This document shows, piece by piece, positions 12,439 to 27,069 of a DNA stretch of 64,000 bases (position 1 is its first letter; each line of letters starts with the position of its first letter). A program made the position numbers and the translations under genes. The notes below the pieces were generated by a model. It saw only the letters and a program-made list of their open reading frames with translations. It had not been told where the DNA came from and made no database searches. The stretch comes from Haemonchus contortus (lineage: Eukaryota; Nematoda; Chromadorea; Rhabditida; Trichostrongylidae): assembly GCA_000469685.2 (NCBI GenBank), contig LS997563.1, positions 44,690,651 to 44,754,650 of the forward strand. The letters run 5' to 3'.

Positions 12439-12521
12439 TAGCGCGAGTGGGGTTCAAACCCACGAGGACTTGCGTTCATTGGAACTTAAGTCCAACGCCT
12501 TAACCACTCGGCCATCGCGCT
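12439..12521 (-). tRNA. tRNA-Leu (anticodon UAA)
   Basis: The minus strand folds as a class II tRNA of 83 nt. The acceptor stem AGCGCGA pairs with TCGCGCT and the discriminator is A. The D arm is TGGCCGAGTGGTTAAGGC and the anticodon arm TTGGA-CTTAAGT-TCCAA gives anticodon TAA with G at 37. There is a long variable arm, and the T arm GTGGGTTTGAACCCCAC carries a clear B box. Anticodon UAA reads UUA, and the A discriminator and G37 are leucine-like rather than serine-like. There is no intron. A TTTT lies shortly downstream on the minus strand as a Pol III stop. Confidence 0.93.
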
Positions 12522-12842
12522 ACAGGACATCCGGTCTACCAGGAAACCTATATCTAAACAACTCGTTGAGACACTAGAAATCAGATGACAACATTCGCAA
12601 CACTAATCCCTCACTCTTTTGGAAAGGAATCCTCAGTTTCTTTTTGCTTATAGCCAAGATTGAATTCAGTGGCCAGAAGTGACTTCACCGGCAAACGTTG
12701 AAGAATATTCTTTAGAAAAGTTGAAGTTGAGATGTAAACTACTGATCAAACTTTCAATCCCATGGAGATAGAATTTTTACTACTGCACTCATTCCACTCA
12801 TTCAAAAGGGTATACTCAAACATTGGCTTATAATATCAAAGT

Positions 12843-13526
12843 ATGCTACTGATTGGTATCAGCTTGATAACGTGTCTAATGTGCTCCTTTGAGATGCCAC
12901 TGATTTCCTATGTGGGATCGGGTCCGTTGCGTATTTCAAAGGCACTAGATAACTTCAAAAAGCTGTACCCGCGAGCGCGGCTTATCGTCGAAAATGAACA
13001 GCTAATCATAGTAAGGTGACGACTCATAAAAGTATGCCTTCCCAGCCTTTGAGAAACTTTCGTTTTTACCACTCAGTCAAGTTTTTGTCAGTTTACCCTT
13101 CCCCACTCTGCAAATTGTGTTACCCACTTTTGCAAGCGTTGGAATATTCCTCGTTGGAATATAGGGGAGAGGGTTCGAAAGCGAATTAAACATTTTACTG
13201 GTTATCATCATCAGAAGACCGTTCGGCTTTACTTGCTTAGATCAGGCGACTCAGTCTTCCTACAACAGCGCTTTCCTTACCTGAATGAACTTCCCCTCTT
13301 CAGCTTCAGATCCTGCCGCCATAGAATTGCTGATGTTTCAAGGTGCCAATATGCGTCTTCATTTTTGTGGCGGCCATTTTAACCGGCCAGTTTTTAAAAT
13401 TGTGTTCAATAGCAGTGCTGAGTTTTCATAGCAGTACTACATCATATAATATTTGGATATTTGCAGAACATGGTCCTCCGTTTAGCTCAAGAATCTGAGC
13501 TAGGAAGCATTAGTTGGAATTCCTAA
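12843..13526 (+). CDS. Candidate small secreted protein, two exons, 75 residues
   Basis: No family recognised. Exon 12843-13010 starts with ATG, ends before GTAAGG in phase 0, and encodes 56 residues. Exon 13467-13526 follows TTTGCAG in phase 0 and adds 19 residues and a TAA. The N-terminus MLLIGISLITCLMCSFEM is a typical signal peptide (short n-region, hydrophobic core, likely cleavage near Cys14-Ser15). The mature part is basic then acidic (ISKALDNFKKLYPRARL, then VENEQLII, then LRLAQESELGSISWNS), with no cysteine after the leader and no dibasic cleavage sites. It lies about 0.5 kb downstream of the unassigned plus-strand gene. A long open stretch after an alternative acceptor at 13,094 could mean another exon structure. 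Confidence 0.5.
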
Positions 13527-14469
13527 ACATATTCTCCTTATCTTGTCGAGTTGACTTGCTTCCACCTCCTCCCTCAACCCCCTCCCTCGTCCTCCGGTCT
13601 TGCCGAGCTCATTACTTCAAAATGGATTCCTCGAGAGATGATGAGATTCTGGTCATATCCATTAACCTTACCACAAACCATCAGGGACTTGATGATTCAG
13701 TAATCGCGTCTTTCTCGACGTCCGAAGCGAATATACTTTTTGAAAAACACTTTCTCCTTCATTCATTTCACGTTTCTGCCTCATCGGCTTGACCGGATCT
13801 GTAAAGTCGGACGGCATAGTGTGATACTACCACGATCTCAAAAGGGCAATGCTCCGAAGAATTGGACTGAAAGAAGATCTCTGAGCTCCATCAACTGAGA
13901 AGAGGAGAACACTGCCGCTCGCAGTGGATTCAGGAAGAAATACTCTCACCCGGAGACACCCGAAACCTTTCTCATCAGCAAGTTCAGTGCAAAGAGCGAA
14001 TTTTAGAGTTTACGAATTTTCTTCAACATTTTAGAAAACCTACTACTATGTGGAATCCAAGTAGAAACTACTACTAACTACAAATGAAGCCATAATGTTC
14101 AGGACACTGATATAAGTCGAGATTTTGATGAAGAATAATGATGTTTCTAAGGAAACCCACAATAAGCCGACATCAGAAGATGGGCATTTTGCTAACTCCT
14201 CATGCTATGAAAGAAGAAAAGATCAAAAGATCGAATAAGTTAATTAAGGAAATATTGAAAATGGTGGATGCTTATGAAGCTTTCTGAGAACATTAGTATA
14301 AAGCATCCTGTGATTAGCCGCTGGTGCAGCAGTTTTTGCCAGATTCATTTGAGGGTTAGTGGAGACTTATGTGGTGAATCACTAGCAGATTATAGCTTGA
14401 GGCTTCCTTGAAAATCCTCAAAGAGCAGATTATTTCTCGACTTCTTAGAGAGATCAGTTCAGTGTCTAT

Positions 14470-14844
14470 TCAAAAGAAACCGAGCTTATTTCTTTCGCCC
14501 ACTTCTCGCTTTTTTCGATGAAAGTCTAATATAGAATGAAGCCGTTGTCCCCGCTTCCTCATGTCTCCTAAATAATCATCCTGGAAGTAGTTCCTCAAGT
14601 GTAGAGGAACTCGTAGTAGAGCATCTAATTCAATAGCTGCAAGGTTTTCTGCTGGCAAACTGTCGTTTGTAGATGTATGAGCAATTTCGCTCCAGATGTT
14701 GAGATTACTACTTTTGCCTTGCCCACCAAACTTATTGAGGGGAAAGCTGTAGACCCCATCTTCTCGTTTGCCATGCCCTTCTATGTCATCATCGCTACAA
14801 GTTTGTTTTACTTGTTTTACAGATGCCAATTGCCTTCCCAGCAT
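14470..14844 (-). CDS. Exon-like ORF, unknown protein
   Basis: A 124-residue minus-strand reading frame with protein-like composition. It contains IELDALLRVPLHLRNYF, DDYLGDMRKRGQRLHSILDF and the end RKKREVGERNKLGFF. A possible acceptor (CATTAG) lies at its 5' edge at about 14,855, so it may be a terminal exon rather than a whole gene. It lies 1.3 kb downstream of GAPDH on the same strand. No domain recognised, no signal peptide. It could also be a chance ORF. Confidence 0.3.
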   Translation of the reverse strand: MLGRQLASVKQVKQTCSDDDIEGHGKREDGVYSFPLNKFGGQGKSSNLNIWSEIAHTSTNDSLPAENLAAIELDALLRVPLHLRNYFQDDYLGDMRKRGQRLHSILDFHRKKREVGERNKLGFF

Positions 14845-15103
14845 AGAACCTCCCTAATGAAAGCAATGTCCTGGCCATTATTCCCTGCTTATAAAATTCA
14901 AATCAATTCATGGCTTATTCCGCAATTCTGCATGCGTTAAACTCGTCGGAAGCCCCTTTCATCTTAATGCTTACTTTTGATGCAACCTCTACGAAGCTGC
15001 ACATATGTGTGAAGGGCATTGCAATCGATAGAAAAGAGTCCTGGTGAACGCGGATATGAGCGGAATCTCGTCTTCCAGTTGATTCAGCTGCTCAGAGGTT
15101 TTT

Positions 15104-15524
15104 TGGTGAGATGTAGTTGGAGGGGGGGGGGGGGGGGGGGGGGGGCACCCATCCGAAGGTCAGTATATCAAGAAATGAACTCAATCTAACGTGTTGCTCT
15201 TTGTTATATTAGCACTGTATCGGATGCGTAGAGGATGATGGGAACCGACCACGTCAGCTCTTTTATGCGGTTTCAGCTAAGGAAATTTAGTTTCTCAAAT
15301 AAGCCTAAGTAGGGTAGGAGCACCTGGGTGGCTGAAATGATCATCTCCTGCAAAAAAAAAGAAAAAATAAGGAAAACTTGCCCACCGCAGTGCTCCTTCC
15401 CTACGAAAGCCCTCATTCAAAAACTGGCATGTCCGTGATATAACACGACATAACGCGTTTCCTTGACGTCATTTCTTGATATACTGACCTTCGGATGGGT
15501 GCCCCCCCCAACTACATTTTCACC
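15104..15524. mobile_element. Foldback (MITE-like) element with poly-G arms
   Basis: The left arm (15104-15180) and right arm (15470-15524) are inverted copies: GGTGAG-ATGTAGTTGG, a G tract, then GCACCCATCCGAAGG and TCAGTATATCAAGAAATGA. The G tract is 24 long on the left (15122-15145) but only 8 on the right. The interior is about 290 bp and non-coding. The structure fits a non-autonomous foldback DNA element; no clear target duplication was identified. Confidence 0.75.
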
Positions 15525-15537
15525 GGTTTTCTGTTTG

Positions 15538-15614
15538 CAGGCTGGTTTACTCATCCGATTTGAGCAATAGCCAGCCTGAGGCTATTGCTCAAATCGGATG
15601 AGTAAACCAGCCTG
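15538..15614. repeat. Perfect 35-bp inverted repeat (palindrome)
   Basis: The arms 15538-15572 (starting CAGGCTGGTTTACTCATCC) and 15580-15614 are perfect reverse complements around a 7-base centre AGCCTGA. It lies 14 bases beyond the poly-G foldback element, between that element and the GAPDH 3' end. Confidence 0.95.
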
Positions 15615-16149
15615 AGGGCACACGTTTCCTCTAACAAACCGATCACGGTTGAACTCATAACTACCGCATTCCACTTTTGAAAGCAGACAAGAACCCAACC
15701 AAACCGATCCAATCCCAAACTCAGCCTCTATCGAGGAGCTGGTAATTTGAACAGTGTATTAGGTAGACCTCGTGGTTTAGCTTGATTACTTTTATACTGT
15801 TGACAGTCGGCGAAAGTGACTGAGTCTCAAATTTCACTTTACAAGCGCGATACACCACTCTGCTTTTCCAGTAGCGTCTAGCGTGGCAGTCGGAGTTCTT
15901 TGGCGTTATAACCAGCCGAACACCTTCCAGACGAAAACCTTGCCTTCGTGAGTCTGTTCTCCCTTACAGTCCACCAACATTTTGAGTAAAACTTTGTCGA
16001 ATGTTACTAGCAAATACATCACAAATTTCATTACATAAAAAACTCTACATAAATTACATGCTACAAAAAAAGGGAGACCTACATAACTACAGAAAAAATG
16101 GACGCTCATAGTGGTAACTAATTCAACGAAACATTAGAAAACCACAACT

Positions 16150-16155
16150 TTTATT
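16150..16155 (-). terminator. GAPDH polyadenylation signal
   Basis: AATAAA on the minus strand (in CTCAATAAAAGTTG), 37 bases after the GAPDH stop codon. This gives a short 3' UTR of the kind usual in nematodes. Confidence 0.8.
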
Positions 16156-16191
16156 GAGAGCGCAGACCAGCAGACATGCTAAATACTTCCT

Positions 16192-21287
<5,096 letters not shown>

Positions 21288-21957
21288 TCAAAAGGATGTG
21301 GCTGCTTAGAATATCGACGTCACGAACAGCTTCGAAGCGAATTCCGATTGCATTGACTAAAAAAAGTGAAATGAGGCGCACCAGGATCCCTCCCATTTGT
21401 AGATGATGTTTATGAATGCATAAAAATCTTGATCAATCAACTGTATTGTACAATAAGAAGGTTTAGGCTTGAGAGTACACCAGGATACAAATCTCCAGAT
21501 GAACGAGAAACAGTCGTAACGCCGGTATTCTGAGCAAAACATGGAGATTACGATCAAATCGGCTTTAAAAAGAGGAAGAGAGACGATCCCGGATGAGGGC
21601 CACTCCTTGAGCAGGAACGCCAGAACCTCAGAGGACTCAGAGGAATCGCGTCAGTCCGGGACGACAGCAAACGGTGAACTGACGGCGCAGAGCCGAACGA
21701 GGCGCTGCGAGGCAGAGAAAAAACACTGCCTGCCCCGCCCGGTTGGATCGATTCGGCCAAGTGACGGGACCGGGGAAAACAAGGGCATCGCAACCACTGA
21801 ACACAACATCAAACAGGGAAAGACCAACAGCCAAGGTAGAGCAGTTGGTCTTGAGTGGACTGGCCAGCATCCGGGAAGGTCTCGGAAGTAGACGATGGAC
21901 ATACGGTGTCGTAGAATGGGAATAGATCGAATGAATGATGCAAACCGACGTGGCCAT

Positions 21958-21965
21958 CTTATATA
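21958..21965 (-). promoter_or_regulatory. TATA box, probable GAPDH promoter
   Basis: TATATAAG on the minus strand, about 720 bases upstream of the GAPDH ATG, with a CATTCATT-type start region about 25-30 bases further on. If used, transcription would begin near 21,930 and leave an outron of about 660 bases before the acceptor at 21,267. The stretch between is GC-rich and holds overlapping ORFs of no recognised family. Confidence 0.4.
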
Positions 21966-22029
21966 GTCGATCATAGCGGCATATCACTTCGATATCAGAC
22001 CAGTCATCAATCAACAGACTAATCAACTA

Positions 22030-23370
22030 ATTTTTTCTTCATATGGGCGTGATTCGTGCCCAAGAATCTCATTCAAGCTCCACAGGGTGCAGAGGCTCTA
22101 TAGGCACGGATCGCCCTAAGTCGGTAAGATCAATCACGGAGGTGAAGAAATGCTTGAGAATCACCCTATCGGAGCGATGTCTTCTCAGACCCACCTTGAG
22201 TCCTATTAACGTCTTCTTGCCCGTATGGACAGAAAACCTTATCCTTGCTGATAAATTATCTCTTTCCATATCAACGTTTCATTTTGAAAATCTCTGTCAT
22301 AGATGGGACCTCCCACACCCAATCATGAGCTAATGGTAGTTCCCAATCAATCGAATATAGGAGTATTGAAAAGAACGGTACGTAGGAACTCTAGTCAGAC
22401 ATCGGTTGGCAAACAAATACAAAGTGCGACCGCCATCGGAGCAGAGAGGTTTCAAGTCTGACGCAATCCGCTCAAATGCAAAACTCGTTTGTTTCTGTGG
22501 AAACATGTTAATACATGGTAAAACATGATAATACGAGGTAGCACGGGTAGATGTTCCGTTTGGCACACTTCTGTAGCCCCTCTGCAGTCGTGTTTAACAC
22601 GTCTCACCGGTACGCGCTAAACGGCCTTAAATTCAGGCGCTGAATCGCTTACTATAAACGCTTACTATGAACACTTTTGCAGCGGTTTCGGCTTCCATAA
22701 GTTCATAGAGCCTGTCAGCTTTGATGTTAGGGGGAAATTGATGGGCTAGGATATGTTTCTTTAAGGTTTTTGTGGTCAATTTTTGAACGTTATCTAATGT
22801 TCCACTGTGTGATCGTGCTGTTCCTATGAATAACCTGTAGTCACCGCTTTGATTGGAATGGAGCGAAAATTGCCAACTCTTCTTGGTGTCACCCTCAGAC
22901 CGCACACACGTGTTACGATGACAGAAACATGTGATATATGTACATGCTTTTATAGTGCTGACTACTGCAATTCGGTGATAAGTCCAAGAAGGTCACGTAG
23001 CCGTTCTTGTCTGGTAACTGGTTCAAATAATCTCGACCTTATCGCTTTTGCTTGATTTTTTGCTATTCTCCTAAAATCTAGCTACTGTCACGGAATCTTA
23101 AGCGAAGGATGTTGCACCTCTCTATTTCAGGAGGGATAAACCCCATTCACGGAAGGAGCGAATAAATTGTCCGAAATATCTTTAAAATTTCCGGGAGAAA
23201 ACTTATACATGCATATTTTCTTCAATGATTCAAGGATTAATTTTGGGACCGGTTTTTATTAGAGGAGCCATTTTCAACAGGGTGTTATGAAACCCAGTTA
23301 TATAGAATGCTCTGGCGTCGCCTCCAATGAATAGCAAAGAGAGGAGTGTATTCCAATAGTCCTTTGATAT
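22030..23370. other. No gene recognised
   Basis: Short ORFs on both strands (the longest are a 96-codon plus ORF from 22,043 and a 90-codon minus ORF ending at 22,633) show no known motif or convincing splice pairs. Confidence 0.35.
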
Positions 23371-23391
23371 TTGTGCCGACATTCACCTGTA

Positions 23392-23575
23392 TCACCTGTC
23401 GTCACGTTGATCGTCGACATCCTCTACTGGGCGCACGTAACGTCTCCATTCGTTCCTGTCACGAGCCAGAGTGGTCCAGTGAATCGTTCTCGCTTCAGGG
23501 ACACGAGGTTCGACATTCCTTTCTTCAGAGCCTTCGTGGAGAAGTCTGACCATCTCGTTGGCGGCCGTCCTACAG
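23392..23575 (-). pseudogene. LINE reverse transcriptase, C-terminal fragment
   Basis: The minus strand reads [20 protein letters not shown] in one frame (from about 23,566). After a frameshift it reads [20 protein letters not shown] and [14 protein letters not shown] to a stop. This matches the C-terminal tail typical of nematode LINE endonuclease/reverse transcriptase proteins (GRPPxRWSD..., HWxTLARDRxxWR..., DDQRDDR-stop). Only the last 60 or so codons remain and they are frameshifted. Confidence 0.8.
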
Positions 23576-23611
23576 TTCGTCGTCATTGCTGGCTTTCAAT
23601 CCACTGCTGAT

Positions 23612-26534
23612 CGTCTTTGATTTCGTGGACTTCAAGGGCTGAAAGCTGGATTGAGGTTCAGTGAAGAACACCATAAGGTTGTGGTTTGTACTGTTCAAGC
23701 ACCACCATTTTTTGGCCCTCAGTTTTGAGAAATTGAAGCTTTGATTACCGAGCTGTATCAAATAGCAAAGACAGTACGGCAAAATCAGTTTGAGAAATTG
23801 CGAAATTTGAATTTGAATTTGCGAAAATCCTGAAAGCGATGTATAGGAACAATACATGGGAATCCAATGAAACTGATCAGAGAGAATACCACAAGCGAGA
23901 AAGTAAGGCAAAAGCCGTAAAGCATTGGTGAACCCTAACTGATGTGAGGTTGTGAGGGAAATTCAAACCAGACGGTGGAGTGTTATGCTGCTGCTGCTTC
24001 TAGTTTGTCAGGTGGAATCCCGAAACCAACGAAGTTGAAAGATTTTTTTCGAATCTAGGTGTTGAAAGATTCCTTCGAATTCAGGCGGTTTTGGAATAAG
24101 TTCGAGGAGATGATATAGGACACCAGGTGATAAGTCAAATTTTCTCTGTGTCTCAAGAATCGGACCTGGCTCTCGTTGAGTTCCTTGCTCGAAAGATGGC
24201 CATTTTCTTCCACGCTTTTCCAAGGTCCAAGCAAGTTTGAACCATAACTTCAAAAGATCCTGCAAGTCGTGCAGACCTGTCGGATACTCTATTGTCCTTG
24301 CTGCTTCCATGAAGAAGAATCAGACCTGAACGGGGGTTGAAATTACGTTTTCTCGTTGAACTCGGCATTTTCGAGTGTTTTGTCGATAGTTCTCAGAGAT
24401 TATGTAGATTATGTATCACTGAAGGACACATCATTGGTTTTATAACATTAAATAACACGGCTGTTCAGTTTTTGAAGCAAACACCATCATTCTTAATAAC
24501 AATTGCAACATTAGTTCTCAGAATTGAGCAGGTGCAAATGAATGAGGACAGAGGGATGCAAGACGCTGAGCTTCATTCCACAACCTGTTGTGCTTCTTGA
24601 TCAAAGCGAATGGTCACCGTAGAGGTGGATAGTCTTCGAGTCGAACAGGCCAAACGAGCCTGTTAACATTGCTGTTATATCTAAGCTCGACTAGTCGAGA
24701 ATCCTCCCATCTTTCCCCCTTGAGAAGAGATTTAAGTACCAATTCAGTCGATGAACCAGGCTGGTAATAAGTACTTATTGGCTATAATCAGTCAATTAAT
24801 CGCTGTCATCTTGGTTACCAGTTAGATAGTTACAACATTTTTGCTGCCATTCTGGTAGAAAGTATAGCCCTTACTCCATTCCGGAGAACGCCAGCATCTG
24901 GCGCTACATTCATTGCTCTCCTAAATCCATAGTGTTCGTTATTCCAACGTCTTTCCCCTTTCCATGCCCACGCCTTGAAGTTCACGGTTTTAGCTAAAAA
25001 AAAGGCGTGACTTTCAGAAGAGGCAGAAGTCAGTATGACATCAAAATCGCACCATAATCCCACTAATACTTCTTACGACTGCTACTCTGGGAATAACAAT
25101 ATTAGGCGCCAATGATAAGTAGCTTGAGGGGAATCAGTGTATGGGGACTGTTTCGGGAATATGAAAACGTTTTGAAAGTTCGTTTATGTCAAACTGTTCC
25201 CTTGGTAACAGGGACTTTACTCCGAAGTATTTCTCTGTATGCCTAGAAGTTCAAACTTCCCTAGACTTCGGAATGTGGATGTGGCTGTTTTAGTTCTACT
25301 ATGTAGGAAAAGCTTCTTCAGTAATGAAGCTGCTTTGGTTCTACCTATCCTATCAAACAGTAAGAGTCAGTCGTAGAGTAAACCCGAAGGTACCGAAAAT
25401 TGCTTGGGAAATATAACGTACACACCTCCCCACGTTAACGCATTTGATCGGTAGCACCGAATTTCAGTGGTTCACAGTAATAACCACAGTGAGGATTCTC
25501 CTTCGCAATTAACCCATACCACCAACCTTTCAGAGATCCATCAATGCCGTCACTCAGTGTACACAGCGAATAGATAAAACATTATTGATAGATGTAATGC
25601 AAGGCCTGTAAAACCTCTTACAACATATATAAACAGCAGAAGTTCAATCATGAGGGCCGTGCATATTCATTTTTGTTGTTCAGTTAAGGATTATCGCGAG
25701 GATTTTGCCTCTAATACCAAACTAGTTGCCGTGGTGTCCTTGTAGACTTCGTTCGTTCACTGCCCTGATGTTTTTCAAGCCCGTCAATTTGAGTTACTTT
25801 CTTCGGTCGGACGAGGCCGTTACAAGGGTTCTTTATTACCGTTGGCCTTAATTCCCGACCATTTCTCATTTTCAAGAGCTGAAGTCTGTCTCGAAGGTTT
25901 TTTAGCGTCTTCGATATAGCGTCGTAAGGCAGCCCGGAGAAACCTATGAGTCAGACTTTCCAGGGATTTTTTCGAAGATATAAGAGGATGAACCTAACGC
26001 TCTTCGTAAGCCGTGTTAGCGAGAGGCGAACCCTTCTGTCCTCTGCTTGACTAGTGGGATCGGCCTTTTTTCTGTTTTCCTTTGCAACATTTCTTCTCAG
26101 GCTATTCTTGACATCTTGTCTATTCCACTCCATTGACTTCATGCCCGGGGCTGACTCTTAGAGGTCTGATCCTGCATAATTCCCCGCAGTCTGCAGTTGC
26201 TCATCCTGACGTACATTCTGTAGTGTGCCTCCTTTGTGGTATCAACCAGTTTTGGGTTTTTATTAAGTAAATTCCTCGGATCTACATGAATAGGACAGAA
26301 TTGCTATCGCTTGGTATGAAAATGCATTGATCCCGTCCCATAAACTAAATGGATGATACATTACTTCTAGTTTCCCGAGTAAACTCACAAGTACGTGAGC
26401 GTGGTCCATCCGAACCTCCAACAGCTGTCCTACATGCCCCGAACAACTGCATTCTTTACAACTCAGGAATCCGCTGAGTTGACATCAACGAAGATGTTTC
26501 TTGAGGACCTTCTCAGAGCGATATTTCACATCGA
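23612..26534. other. No gene recognised; fragments only
   Basis: A 100-codon minus ORF (24,008-24,310) and smaller ones lack recognisable motifs or a coherent exon chain. A TATA-like CATATATAAACAG occurs near 25,625 on the plus strand, followed by a 31-codon ATG frame, but nothing supports a gene. Confidence 0.35.
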
Positions 26535-26639
26535 ATGTTTCATTTGACTTTTCAAGATAATTTGCTCAAAGGTCTCCTTGTGCACCTATCAAAAAGCACT
26601 CATCTTCGTTCTGACCGTTACATTGGTGACGGAGGCCAC

Positions 26640-26843
26640 AGATTCAATTATCGGTTTGATACCAAGGGTTGTTCCCCTCTAGAAAATGAGCCTATCCACC
26701 TGAAAGCTGTGCCTCTCTTCCGGGACGAAACTGACAGCAGAACAACACGAACGTCACCAATTACACCACTTAGCCATCCCACGCAGAGTTCAGCGAAACT
26801 GAATGAGATTTCCCTAGATGATGGCACCAAATCAGATTTTTAG
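26640..26843 (+). CDS. Possible terminal exon, unknown protein
   Basis: An open plus-strand frame (part of an ORF open from 26,535) has protein-like composition at its end: TKGCSPLENEPIHLKAV, TSPITPLSHPTQSSAKLNE and ISLDDGTKSDF before TAG. It would converge tail-to-tail with smg-8. Upstream exons were not found, so this is weakly supported. Confidence 0.25.
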   Translation, partial: RFNYRFDTKGCSPLENEPIHLKAVPLFRDETDSRTTRTSPITPLSHPTQSSAKLNEISLDDGTKSDF

Positions 26844-26844
26844 C

Positions 26845-26850
26845 TTTATT
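26845..26850 (-). terminator. Candidate smg-8 polyadenylation signal
   Basis: AATAAA on the minus strand, about 220 bases after the smg-8 stop codon. It is the nearest exact signal noticed. Confidence 0.45.
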
Positions 26851-27069
26851 ATAACATAGTATTAAAAATAATTAGACTATATCAAACTGTGACAACAGTG
26901 AAAACAAATTTTAGGCCTTTGAATACATCACAAAAAGTAGAAAGTTGAAACAGCAGGCAAAAGAGCCACCTTTTGCCAATATACCTTTCCAGGCAAAGCA
27001 GAATTATATCACACGACAGGGACAGCTAACCCGCAACAGATAACCAATTTGAGAAGACCCAACTGCCGA

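Noticed and set aside
21541..22026. Several overlapping ORFs of 100-129 codons on both strands upstream of GAPDH
   Set aside because: The stretch is GC-rich, which lengthens chance ORFs in all frames. No motif or splice chain supports any of them, and the segment fits an outron or promoter region better.
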